Positions 46,404 to 53,863 of a stretch of DNA of 64,000 nucleotides are shown here, one piece after another (positions within the stretch are counted from its first letter, which is position 1; each line of letters opens with the position of its first letter). A program made the translations under genes and the position numbers. The notes beneath the pieces were generated by a model. That model made no database searches. It was not told where the DNA came from and saw nothing but the letters and a program-made list of their open reading frames with translations. Where the stretch lies: NCBI RefSeq assembly GCF_003971195.1, contig NZ_CP034593.1, positions 2,542,001 to 2,606,000 of the forward strand. Direction: 5' to 3'. The DNA comes from Flaviflexus ciconiae. Its GTDB lineage: Bacteria; Actinomycetota; Actinomycetes; Actinomycetales; Actinomycetaceae.

Positions 46404-46823
46404 ATGAACGACAACAAGCGCCGTGAGGCGCATCCTCCGGCGGACAAGAAGCACAGATTCACCGAGGTCTACTCCGGTAGCTCATGCCGGTCCAGCAAGA
46501 GCGGCCACTATCTTTCAGCTGAAGACTACGAAGCAGCGGACCAGGATACCTGGGAAACCGTTATCCTCACCGGTACCCATGGGAAGTTCATTCACATCAT
46601 CTCGGGCGAAGGCTCGGGGCGGGTATGGACTCACTCCCGTTTCCTGGTGACCGCGATCCGCCTTCTGCACTCTGAAGGTGGAACCGTTGAACTGCACGAA
46701 TCGAAGGGAATCCTACGAGCGACGAATGGCCTGATAAGAGCGATCACCAGAGTGGCAGCGGAGGTCACTCCATGCGAGTACTCGAGGCCTGAGCTGCCAA
46801 AACCTCTACCCCGAAGCATCTAA
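46404..46823 (+). CDS. Small uncharacterised protein, paralogue 2 of 3
   Basis: 139 residues, soluble. It shares the family core: TWETVILTGTHGKFIHIISG then EGSGRVWTHSRFLVTAIRLL. AAAGGA lies six bases before the ATG. It has a second riboswitch-like leader of its own and a strong terminator after it. The N-terminal third (HRFTEVYSGSSCRSSKSGHY) is polar and poorly conserved. Function unknown. Confidence 0.7.
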   Translation: MNDNKRREAHPPADKKHRFTEVYSGSSCRSSKSGHYLSAEDYEAADQDTWETVILTGTHGKFIHIISGEGSGRVWTHSRFLVTAIRLLHSEGGTVELHESKGILRATNGLIRAITRVAAEVTPCEYSRPELPKPLPRSI

Positions 46824-46837
46824 CCTTCATCAACCTC

Positions 46838-46876
46838 GAATCAGTGCGGGAAGCATTTAGCTCCCCGCACTGATTC
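46838..46876 (+). terminator. Terminator after paralogue 2
   Basis: A perfect 13-base inverted repeat, GAATCAGTGCGGG (46838-46850) with CCCGCACTGATTC (46864-46876), followed by ATCTCTTT, 15 bases after the stop codon. Confidence 0.8.
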
Positions 46877-47055
46877 ATCTCTTTCACCGCGACAGCGGTG
46901 TCTTCTCAGCGGTGCAGCCACGAGGCTGCGCCGCTTCTTCGCACTCAGTGCCACAGGATTTGACCGAAATTCAATCACCCATCGTGGGGCACTGCCTGGC
47001 TCAGGTCGGGCCCCACTCGATTGCCCTGGCGGGGCTAGATACGGATAGGACAGAT

Positions 47056-47460
47056 ATGTTCGAGCACGAACACCAGGCCATGCGCTTTTCCAAGAAGACT
47101 TTTGAATGGAGCGAAATCCTTGTTTTTGACAGTGTCGAGAAGGCCTTCTGTCAGCATGGCCGCCCGCATGTCACCAAGGTTGAAGATGCTAGGGCGGCGC
47201 TTCACGGCAGGTGGGATGAGGTTATCGTTGCTGGCGTTGATGCTCCCTATGTCAATTTTGTGACGAGTGAGGGCCTGATGCGGATGTGGGCGCATGAGCC
47301 TAACAAGGTTGAAGCCCTCCGCATCCGAATCGACGAGGGTGACGAGGTGTGGTGGTCTGAAGAGGCGCAGATGATCGCAGTGACATTCGAAGAGTTGACT
47401 GTCATGATCGGCCTTGAAGAAGGAGAGGCCACGGAATGTGTGGCTCTCGAATGTGAGTAG
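47056..47460 (+). CDS. Small uncharacterised protein, paralogue 3 of 3
   Basis: 134 residues from the ATG at 47056 (an open frame extends to 46912 without a good start signal). Family core: RWDEVIVAGVDAPYVNFVTS then EGLMRMWAHEPNKVEALRI. It is more acidic than its relatives (GLEEGEATECVALECE at the end). The 180 bases before it do not contain the riboswitch-like leader seen at the other two genes. Function unknown. Confidence 0.65.
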   Translation: MFEHEHQAMRFSKKTFEWSEILVFDSVEKAFCQHGRPHVTKVEDARAALHGRWDEVIVAGVDAPYVNFVTSEGLMRMWAHEPNKVEALRIRIDEGDEVWWSEEAQMIAVTFEELTVMIGLEEGEATECVALECE

Positions 47461-47510
47461 CTAGCCAAGGCTGTGGAAACGACACTAGCCTTGCGGTTAG
47501 GCCCGGGGTC

Positions 47511-47829
47511 TGCTGAAGGTTTAGGTGACAGCTTGTTTTCATGCCGCTGTTGCGGCGGGTGTGTTCATCATGGTTTCGAATTTGATCGGAGTCAAACGTC
47601 CCAAGCCTGCTTGTCGGCGCCGACGATGATAGGTCCCTTCGATCCAGGCCATGATCGCACCGCGCAGCTGGTCACGAGTGGCCCAGCGCCGACGATTGAG
47701 AACGTTGTTCTGTAGCAGAGCGAAGAAGCTCTCCATGGCTGCATTATCGCCAGCAGCCCCGACCCGGCCCATTGACCCGACCAGTCCGTGGCGATTCAGC
47801 GCGGCCAAGAAATCTCGGCTACCGAACTG
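47511..47829 (-). mobile_element. IS3-family element, right-end remnant
   Basis: Near-identical to the right 330 bases of the element at 25575-26858, inverted. It starts with the same terminal repeat TGCTGAAGGTTTAGGTGAC at 47511 and encodes the last ~88 residues of orfB (47539-47808, including AAGDNAAMESFFALLQNNVL). Similarity breaks off at about 47829, where unrelated sequence begins. Confidence 0.87.
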
Positions 47830-47935
47830 GGCGGGAAACCCTCAAACGCAACCACTGATTCAGTTGCGGAAAAGAGTCAGTGCCGCAGAGGAGTCAGTGG
47901 CGCACGCGTGAAACGGCTCGAGGATATCGTTCTCT

Positions 47936-48035
47936 GGCGAGATTCTCTCATTAAACTTGAGAGAATCTCATGACGCCTGAGAGAGCCTCGTTGCACCTGA
48001 GAAAGCTTGGTTAGATCTGAGCGCGTCTCTTTAGG
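47936..48035. repeat. Degenerate 20-bp tandem repeats, about five units
   Basis: Units start at 47936, 47956, 47976, 47996 and 48016. The last four share the pattern CYTGAGARARYCTCATKRCR with rising decay; each unit contains GAGA ... CTC, able to form a small hairpin. The array overlaps the last bases of the DUF2254 gene. It is neither a CRISPR (no spacers) nor coding. Confidence 0.6.
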
Positions 48036-49362
48036 CTTCCGAATTTTCGGGCCGAATGGTGTCGGGGCCTTCTGTCTTGCCTTCCCAGATCTCCTGCGCG
48101 TGCTTAACGGCGGACTGAAAGTGGTCAGCGGCAGCTGCCTCGAGGTCATCGAGCATGTTCTCCACGAGCTTCGGAACAAGGGCAGAGTCTGTTCCGTAGT
48201 AGTGGATCTCTGCCACCACTTCGTGGAGCATCTCAGAGATTGATTGGGGTTTGTGAACTACCCGTACGTTCCCATCATCGTCAGCCATGTAAGGACTCGG
48301 CTCAATAACTGTGACAAGGTGGCGGAAGATCCGGTGGATCTCGTGAATCGACTGTGCTGCCGTGGCGGGGTCATTGACGCTGGCGGAGAGTGCCCGGTCG
48401 ATGATGTCAACTAGCTGACGTAGTCCAAAGGCAACATCCTGGTGGAGTTCCCGCTCGGTATGCACTTCGAAGGACGAATGGATGAGCCTGATGTCAGCGT
48501 CGCTGAGCTCGCCATCCCACCACACTCGTAGTAGCGGCTGGCCGGTAAGAACGAACTCGCCAACCGATCGGTCGATCGTAATGATGGCATCATTGCGTTC
48601 AGCCCACGTCATGAGCCTGCGATAGTTAATCCACACGAGAGCACCGTGACCATTTGCTTCCACGCTCTCTCGTGGATCGCCAGGACTGGGGGACCAGCCC
48701 GGCCCCATGCTCGGATCAACCTCTGCGTCTTCGATTGGGTAGAGACGCTTAGCCAGTGCGACTGTCTCATCGCCTATCTCAGAAATGGCATTGGCCACTC
48801 GCATGGAACCCATGATGATGCGAATAAAGGCGAGGAAGAATCCGAGACAGCCAAGAACAAGTATGAAGGCAAGGGAGACTGATGCTCGGGGAACGAACCC
48901 CGTGAGCTCCTCATCGTTGGTCCACACGTTTCGGATCACCGTCAGCGAGTAAATGAAAGTGCCGAGGAAAATACCCATGGTGGCTTGAACAACCCGGTTC
49001 CGGAGGAAACCGGACAGCATGCGGGGACTGAACTGGCTGGCCACCAGCTGGAGCACAACAAGAGTGATCGAGAACGTCAAGCCAGCAACCGAAATAGTAG
49101 CTGAGGCAATCGTTCCAAGAACCTCACGGGCAGCATCCGGGCCGCCAGCAAACACGAAATCAAGCGTCGACTCCGACAGGTTCTTCTCCAAAGAGGGAAG
49201 GAAGAGTCCAAGTAGCAGAGAGATAAGAACACATGCTGCTGGCACCGACCAGAACGGGCTCCACATCCGCACCCACCAAGTACGTTTAGGAATATCGGGG
49301 ATCGCTCCACGGAACCGGTAAACATCTTCCGCGCTACTGGAATTCTGATCGTTGTTGCCCAC
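48031..49362 (-). CDS. DUF2254 family membrane protein
   Basis: 443 residues. Two N-terminal membrane helices (VPAACVLISLLLGLFLPSL and the TISVAGLTFSITLVVLQLVA region) and two more (VVQATMGIFLGTFIYSLTVI, LAFILVLGCLGFFLAFIRII) precede a ~250-residue cytoplasmic part (GQPLLRVWWDGELSDADIRL, GLRQLVDIIDRALSASVNDP). This arrangement, including SQFSPRMLSGFLRNR, is diagnostic of DUF2254. Function unknown. The gene is single and ends in a tandem-repeat tract. Confidence 0.88.
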   Translation of the reverse strand: MGNNDQNSSSAEDVYRFRGAIPDIPKRTWWVRMWSPFWSVPAACVLISLLLGLFLPSLEKNLSESTLDFVFAGGPDAAREVLGTIASATISVAGLTFSITLVVLQLVASQFSPRMLSGFLRNRVVQATMGIFLGTFIYSLTVIRNVWTNDEELTGFVPRASVSLAFILVLGCLGFFLAFIRIIMGSMRVANAISEIGDETVALAKRLYPIEDAEVDPSMGPGWSPSPGDPRESVEANGHGALVWINYRRLMTWAERNDAIITIDRSVGEFVLTGQPLLRVWWDGELSDADIRLIHSSFEVHTERELHQDVAFGLRQLVDIIDRALSASVNDPATAAQSIHEIHRIFRHLVTVIEPSPYMADDDGNVRVVHKPQSISEMLHEVVAEIHYYGTDSALVPKLVENMLDDLEAAAADHFQSAVKHAQEIWEGKTEGPDTIRPENSEA

Positions 49363-49377
49363 ACCAGCATTGTCGCA

Positions 49378-49779
49378 CTAACGGGAGTCAAACGGTGCTG
49401 CTATGTGGGGAATGCCGTTAGTGCTGGGTAAAGGAGCTCTCGGTGTTGTAAGTGGCTGTGTCTGGAGGCTACTCGGAATGATAGTGGTTAGAATCCAAAG
49501 CCCAGGATGTTTGGTGGGGCTGAGCGAAGCACAGGGGGTACCAACATCGAACCGGTCTTGTCCACTACGGTTCTCGACAACAATGCAAACATTCTCGTGG
49601 CCTCGTACTCGCACCGTACCGGGTGAGTACATGCGATGCTCGCCACGCGCAATCTTCGGATCGGTGCCGCAGATACCGGCGGCAGCGACCTCAACTACGA
49701 GCTCGCCCTCGCCCGCAGTAGGGGTGTCTTTCTCGACAATCTTCAGGCTTCCGTCGCTCTGATACTCGTATGCCAACAT
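49378..49779 (-). pseudogene. Zinc-type alcohol dehydrogenase, N-terminal remnant
   Basis: From the ATG at 49779: LAYEYQSDGSLKIVEKDTPT, ELVVEVAAAGICGTDPKIAR, MYSPGTVRVRGHENVCIVVE, i.e. the first ~80 residues of a sorbitol-dehydrogenase-like protein with its first zinc ligand. After about 49545 the frame continues without homology, and the structural zinc lobe and NAD domain are missing. Confidence 0.7.
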
Positions 49780-49940
49780 GTCAGCTCTACATCGATAGAC
49801 ATGGCTCACGCAGAACAGTATGGCCACCTCCAACACTACGCCGAGATGAAAGGAAGTGAGCTGATAGGAATGTGGAACTGATAGTGAAAACGTGCGCGGT
49901 TTTTGTCCAGATGGGGTTGGAGCCCACCCAGCGGTGACCG

Positions 49941-49961
49941 CAATACCAAAAATTGGTATTG
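49941..49961. promoter_or_regulatory. Perfect palindromic operator of the toxin-antitoxin operon
   Basis: CAATACCAA (49941-49949), three A, then TTGGTATTG (49953-49961), eight bases before the antitoxin start. ParD-type antitoxins autoregulate by binding such sites. Confidence 0.72.
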
Positions 49962-49968
49962 TAGGTGC

Positions 49969-50202
49969 ATGGCTCGTAATACATCGATCAGTCTTGATGA
50001 TCATTTTGCTGACTTTCTTGCGAAGGAAGTCGCCTCCGGTCGTTACGGATCCGTGAGTGAGGTTGTCCGAGCAGGCCTTCGTCTGCTCGAGGATCAAGAG
50101 CTTCATTTGGCGGCCCTGCGATCAGCTCTTGTTGAAGGAGAGGAAAGTGGCGCGCCGGAGGAGTTTGATTTCGATGAATTTCTTGCAGCAAGGCGGCCGT
50201 GA
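49969..50202 (+). CDS. parD: Type II antitoxin, ParD family
   Basis: 77 residues: ribbon-helix-helix N-terminus (NTSISLDDHFADFLAKEVAS, GRYGSVSEVVRAGLRLLEDQ) and a disordered acidic toxin-binding tail (EEFDFDEFLAARRP). The ATG at 49969 follows directly after the palindromic operator. It overlaps the toxin gene by four bases. Confidence 0.9.
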   Translation: MARNTSISLDDHFADFLAKEVASGRYGSVSEVVRAGLRLLEDQELHLAALRSALVEGEESGAPEEFDFDEFLAARRP

Positions 50203-50501
50203 AACCTTATCTCCTTGTTCCCGCTGCACAACGGGATCTCTCTGCGATCTGGGACTACACGCTTGAGGTGTGGGGCGCGGCTCAAGCCGAGCTATATATA
50301 GATGACTTGCGGGATGGGATTAAGAAAATTGCGGCAGACCCGTCCCGAGGGCGCCGATGCGACGACATTCGAGAAGGATACCGTCGTTATCCGGTGCGGA
50401 GTCATATTGTTTTCTACCGGGAGCGAAGCGACGCCGTTATCGTGGTTAGAGTGCTGCACAAACGAATGGATGTATGGCAACACGTAAGGGCTGTGGAATG
50501 A
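50199..50501 (+). CDS. parE: Type II toxin, ParE family (RelE/ParE fold)
   Basis: 100 residues: LLVPAAQRDLSAIWDYTLEV, an IKKIAADPSRGRRCDDIREG middle, and the C-terminal SHIVFYRERSDAVIVVRVLH then KRMD, all standard for ParE, which poisons DNA gyrase. The start is GTG in the overlap GTGA with parD. Length and frame are intact. Confidence 0.9.
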   Translation: MKPYLLVPAAQRDLSAIWDYTLEVWGAAQAELYIDDLRDGIKKIAADPSRGRRCDDIREGYRRYPVRSHIVFYRERSDAVIVVRVLHKRMDVWQHVRAVE

Positions 50502-50700
50502 ATGGGAGACCGCTTTGTTGCTTCTAGGTCGATTCGATAGAGGCTCCCATGATGATTACCCAGCTCATATCAGGCCCGGCAGTACTGTAGGAATCTAGCT
50601 CACGCTGAGGGGCACGGCCCTCACGAAAATTGTTGCTCTGAGTAAGTGAGAATTCTGGTTACTAATCACAGATAAACGCTGAGGTTTCGACATTTAAGAA

Positions 50701-50792
50701 TTGCGAAATGGGGAGTAAAAGTCTTGCTTTACGGGGAGTGAATCCATTGCAGAATGGGGAGTAAAACCGTTGCGGAGTGGGGTGTGGTGGCG
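50701..50792 (+). repeat. Four exact-period 23-bp repeats in the leader of the ATPase gene
   Basis: Units begin at 50701, 50724, 50747 and 50770, each starting TTGC and carrying GGGGAGT (GGGGTGT in the last) ten bases in; consensus TTGCnnnnnGGGGAGTnAAnnC. The array ends two bases before the ATG at 50795. The remaining 50502-50700 shows no gene. Confidence 0.82.
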
Positions 50793-50794
50793 TC

Positions 50795-52048
50795 ATGGCC
50801 TATTATCCTCGAGTTGCGGACAGTGTGCTCAGTGAGCTTCTGGGTGGGATGGGTGCCGTCCTCATTGAGGGGCCGAGAGCATCTGGAAAGACCTCTACTG
50901 CACTCCAGCAATCTGCCAGCTCAATCCGACTGGACCGGTCGCCTGAGCTAGTGCAACTTGCTGAGCTCAGCCCTGATGAGCTCTTGCGTGGATATACGCC
51001 TCATTTAGTTGATGAATGGCAGCTTGCTCCGACCCTGTGGAATGCCATGCGCCAGGAAATTGATGAGCGTCAGAAACGCGGACAGTTCATCTTGTCGGGT
51101 TCTGCGATGCCATACGACGACGTAACCAGGCATTCCGGTGCGGGACGGTTTGGAAGACTGCGAATGCGCACAATGTCCCTGGCCGAAAGTAGGGCTTCGT
51201 CAGCTGAAGTGTCGCTGTCCGGATTGGCATCAGGCGCGAGAGTACAGGCCACGTCTCCACTTACGTACCGAGATCTCGCCGAGCAGGCAGTGCGAGGTGG
51301 GTGGCCCGGGCTGCTGGATGCTGCAACCAGACAAGCAATCGTATTCAATCGTTCCTATGTGGACGATCTGTGTGAAACCGAGATCATGGGCGCGACCGGC
51401 ATACGGCATAATCCGGAGCATTTGCGTCGCCTTATCGAATCGGTCTCTCGAAATATTTCGGCAGAAGCAACGTTGAAGAGCCTTTCTGCTGATATTTCAG
51501 GTAATAGCGACCACCTTGATCGAAAGACGGTCTCGAATTACATGGACGGCCTCAGGCAGGTCTTTGGGCTTGATGAGCTACCAGCCTGGAGTGTTTCCCT
51601 ACGCTCTCGTTCACGTCTGCGGACCTCTCCGAAACTACACCTTGCTGATCCCGCTCTAGCATGCGCCGCCCTAGGCATTGGAGTCGATCGGTTGGCTCGT
51701 GATCCCGAGTACTTCGGCCAAGTTTTTGAATCAATGGTTGTGAGAGACCTTCGTGCCCTTGCCAGTGTCGAGTTCGGTCGGGTCTATCACTACCGTGACA
51801 ATACTGGCCTGGAAATCGACGCCATCATTGAATACCCAGAAGACGGCAAATGGGGTGCCTGTGAGGTCAAGCTTGGATCCTCCAAGATCCCCGATGTTGA
51901 ACGCAATCTCCTGAAATTGAGGAATGAACGGGTTGACTTGGACAAGCTCGGAGAGCCATCCTTCCTTGCCGTCATTACCGGTACTGAGTATGCATACACG
52001 CTTCCGAGCGGTGTTCATGTCATCCCGTTAGGGGTGCTGGGGCAGTAA
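50795..52048 (+). CDS. DUF4143-type AAA+ ATPase (ATP-binding protein)
   Basis: 417 residues. P-loop AVLIEGPRASGKTSTALQQS, Walker B-like TPHLVDEWQLAPTLWNAMRQ, sensor QFILSGSAMPYDD, then the DUF4143 part: KTVSNYMDGLRQVFGLDELP, KLHLADPALACAALGI and the nuclease-like end EIDAIIEYPEDGKWGACEVK. The ATG at 50795 (MAYYPRV) is the family's usual start. Such proteins are common, single and of unknown role. The leader made of 23-bp repeats suggests direct control of its own translation or transcription. Confidence 0.87.
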   Translation: MAYYPRVADSVLSELLGGMGAVLIEGPRASGKTSTALQQSASSIRLDRSPELVQLAELSPDELLRGYTPHLVDEWQLAPTLWNAMRQEIDERQKRGQFILSGSAMPYDDVTRHSGAGRFGRLRMRTMSLAESRASSAEVSLSGLASGARVQATSPLTYRDLAEQAVRGGWPGLLDAATRQAIVFNRSYVDDLCETEIMGATGIRHNPEHLRRLIESVSRNISAEATLKSLSADISGNSDHLDRKTVSNYMDGLRQVFGLDELPAWSVSLRSRSRLRTSPKLHLADPALACAALGIGVDRLARDPEYFGQVFESMVVRDLRALASVEFGRVYHYRDNTGLEIDAIIEYPEDGKWGACEVKLGSSKIPDVERNLLKLRNERVDLDKLGEPSFLAVITGTEYAYTLPSGVHVIPLGVLGQ

Positions 52049-52132
52049 GGAAGACGTTGCCATTTACTCCGGTGAGAGAACGGGCTTGACTAGGTTGCCC
52101 GCATCTTGGTGGGTAATCAGGAGGCTGTTGCA

Positions 52133-52186
52133 ATGCGTAGATCGTTCATCGGGCTGGGAGTCGCTGCGGTTTTAGACTCGAGGTAG
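52133..52186 (+). CDS. 17-residue peptide or truncated signal sequence
   Basis: AGGAGG (52119-52124) stands eight bases before an ATG encoding MRRSFIGLGVAAVLDSR and a stop. The sequence looks like the start of an export signal that loses its hydrophobic core. It may be a relic of a deleted exported protein or a short leader peptide for the sensor kinase 45 bases downstream. Confidence 0.35.
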   Translation: MRRSFIGLGVAAVLDSR

Positions 52187-52230
52187 TTCACATTGCGGCG
52201 AGTTTGTGCGCCATGTGAGAGGATTCGAAA

Positions 52231-53028
52231 ATGCCACTTCTCCCCATTGCGCTTCTGTTGCTCCTCGTAATCAGTTTGGGTACCTGCGTGGTGTTGATTC
52301 GCAAGATCAAGAAACTGGAATACGAGGTTGAGGAACTTCGGGATGAGGCTGAAGAGCGAGAACGAAGACCAGCCATCATCGCTCATGAAATTAGAACTCC
52401 GTTGGCACTCGTTCGTGGTGCTGCGGAACTTCTTGCAGAACAAACTCCCGGACCGCTAAACGATCGACAGCTCGAATTTGTCGAAACAATTACCGAAAAC
52501 TTATCGCAGGTCATCGACATCTCGGAGAATTTCATTTCGCAGGTGCACTTGGCGGAGAACCCTGAAATCCAGAATTGGGAAACCGTAAATGTGCGGGATG
52601 TCGTATACGAGACTGCGCGGAACTTGCGGAAGGTGACCAGCGTACCGATACATGTGGATGCCCGTGGTGGCCCAATGCCAATCGCTTCGGATCCGAAACT
52701 CATCCGACAGCTCGTTTGGAATCTCGTGAATAATGCGGCAAGGCACGCGGGTGAGGGAGTGCCAGTATCGGTCCGCATCTCCCCATCTGAGAGCGGTGGA
52801 GTACTCCTGTCGGTGAACGATTCGGGCTCGGGTATGGGGGAGGAGGATCTCAAGAAGCTGTTTACGCCGTTTGCTACGGGTTCTTCCCGAAGGTCAGGTA
52901 GTGGCATTGGCATGATGGTAACGAAGCAGATTGTTGAAGCACATGGAGGGAAAATAATGATCGACTCTGAGAAAGGGTATGGAACCGCTGTTCTCGTCGC
53001 GTTGCCGGCAGGTGGTGGGCGCCTGTGA
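52231..53028 (+). CDS. Two-component sensor histidine kinase with one membrane helix
   Basis: 265 residues. One N-terminal helix (LLPIALLLLLVISLGTCVVL), a short coiled linker, H-box with His52 (IIAHEIRTPLALVRGAAELL), N-box LVWNLVNNAARHAGEGVPV, G1 VNDSGSGMGEEDL and G2 RSGSGIGMMVTKQIVEAHGG. It has no extracellular sensor domain, so it probably senses through a partner, perhaps the transporter or binding protein encoded downstream. The response regulator overlaps it by four bases. Confidence 0.87.
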   Translation: MPLLPIALLLLLVISLGTCVVLIRKIKKLEYEVEELRDEAEERERRPAIIAHEIRTPLALVRGAAELLAEQTPGPLNDRQLEFVETITENLSQVIDISENFISQVHLAENPEIQNWETVNVRDVVYETARNLRKVTSVPIHVDARGGPMPIASDPKLIRQLVWNLVNNAARHAGEGVPVSVRISPSESGGVLLSVNDSGSGMGEEDLKKLFTPFATGSSRRSGSGIGMMVTKQIVEAHGGKIMIDSEKGYGTAVLVALPAGGGRL

Positions 53029-53711
53029 CTAAGCCGGTTGCCCTCATCGTCGATGACGAAAAGCAGATGACATCAATTGTCTCCTTTGCACTGGAAGTGC
53101 AGGGTTTTGATTTTCATACCGCCCACAATGTGGCCGATGCCTGGCGAATTCTCAATACCTATTCGATCGATATTGTTGTCCTGGATGTCATGATGCCTTC
53201 CGGCTCAGGTATCGACCTTACGCATCGGATCCGAACGTTGTCGTCCAGCATCCCCATCATCCTGCTGACCGCCCTTGGCGCGGAGAAGGACAGGATTGCT
53301 GGCCTGGAGGCGGGGGCGGATGACTACGTGACAAAACCATTCAGTCCGCGAGAACTTGCGTTGAGAGCACAAGCCATTGTGCGTCGGTCCAATTCGCGAT
53401 CTGATCACGACTTTGTGGAGTACGGTTCACTTCTAATTGACCGCACGAGATTGGCGGCTTCTTGGAAGGGCCGCCACCTGGATCTGTCGGACACGGAAGT
53501 CCGTTTGTTACTGGCTTTGTCCGGAGGTTACATCGTGAGCCAAAGGGAAATCCTCAATAGGGCGTGGGCAACGACCGAGATCGTTGGTGGGCGTGAAATG
53601 GTCAAGACGACCATCTATAGGTTGAGGCGGCAGCTGGCCAATCTGGAGGTTGAGGGCCTCGAAATCGAATCTCACAGGGGTCTAGGCTATTCCCTGAACG
53701 TTGAGGAATAG
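53025..53711 (+). CDS. OmpR/PhoB-family response regulator
   Basis: 228 residues. Receiver domain: ALIVDDEKQM acidic pair, phosphoacceptor Asp54 in VVLDVMMPSGSG, Thr in ILLTALGAE, Lys in YVTKPFSPREL. C-terminal winged helix: LDLSDTEVRLLLALSGGYIV, VKTTIYRLRRQL, GLGYSLN. It is paired with the kinase before it and probably drives the transporter gene that follows, via the TGTTACC repeats. Confidence 0.9.
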   Translation: MTKPVALIVDDEKQMTSIVSFALEVQGFDFHTAHNVADAWRILNTYSIDIVVLDVMMPSGSGIDLTHRIRTLSSSIPIILLTALGAEKDRIAGLEAGADDYVTKPFSPRELALRAQAIVRRSNSRSDHDFVEYGSLLIDRTRLAASWKGRHLDLSDTEVRLLLALSGGYIVSQREILNRAWATTEIVGGREMVKTTIYRLRRQLANLEVEGLEIESHRGLGYSLNVEE

Positions 53712-53748
53712 CTATTTCTTTGGCTGACCTCGTTCTTGGTGACAGCGT

Positions 53749-53786
53749 TGTTACCGAGTGTTACCTGGGGCTGTGGTGGTGTTACC
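53749..53786 (+). promoter_or_regulatory. Three TGTTACC heptamers, likely response-regulator sites
   Basis: TGTTACC occurs at 53749, 53759 and 53780: spacings of 10 and 21 bases, one and two turns of the helix. They lie 80-115 bases before the transporter start, followed by an AT-rich box (GGGTATAG, GATATTC). OmpR-type regulators bind such direct repeats on one face of DNA. Confidence 0.55.
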
Positions 53787-53863
53787 CGGGTATAGCCAGG
53801 ATATTCAGTGAACGGTGCCGTTGACATTGGAGTGATGGCGCCCCACTGAGTAAGGGATATTTC

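Noticed and set aside
25575..47829. A composite transposon bounded by the IS3 copy at 25575 and its remnant at 47511
   Set aside because: The remnant has only one end, and the intervening 20 kb mixes unrelated operons; shared ends show only that both are copies of one element.
47936..48035. Possible CRISPR array
   Set aside because: Units follow each other without spacers and are too divergent; no cas genes are present.
50701..50792. Possible CRISPR or VNTR coding repeat
   Set aside because: No spacers between units, and a 23-base period does not keep a reading frame; a regulatory array fits better.
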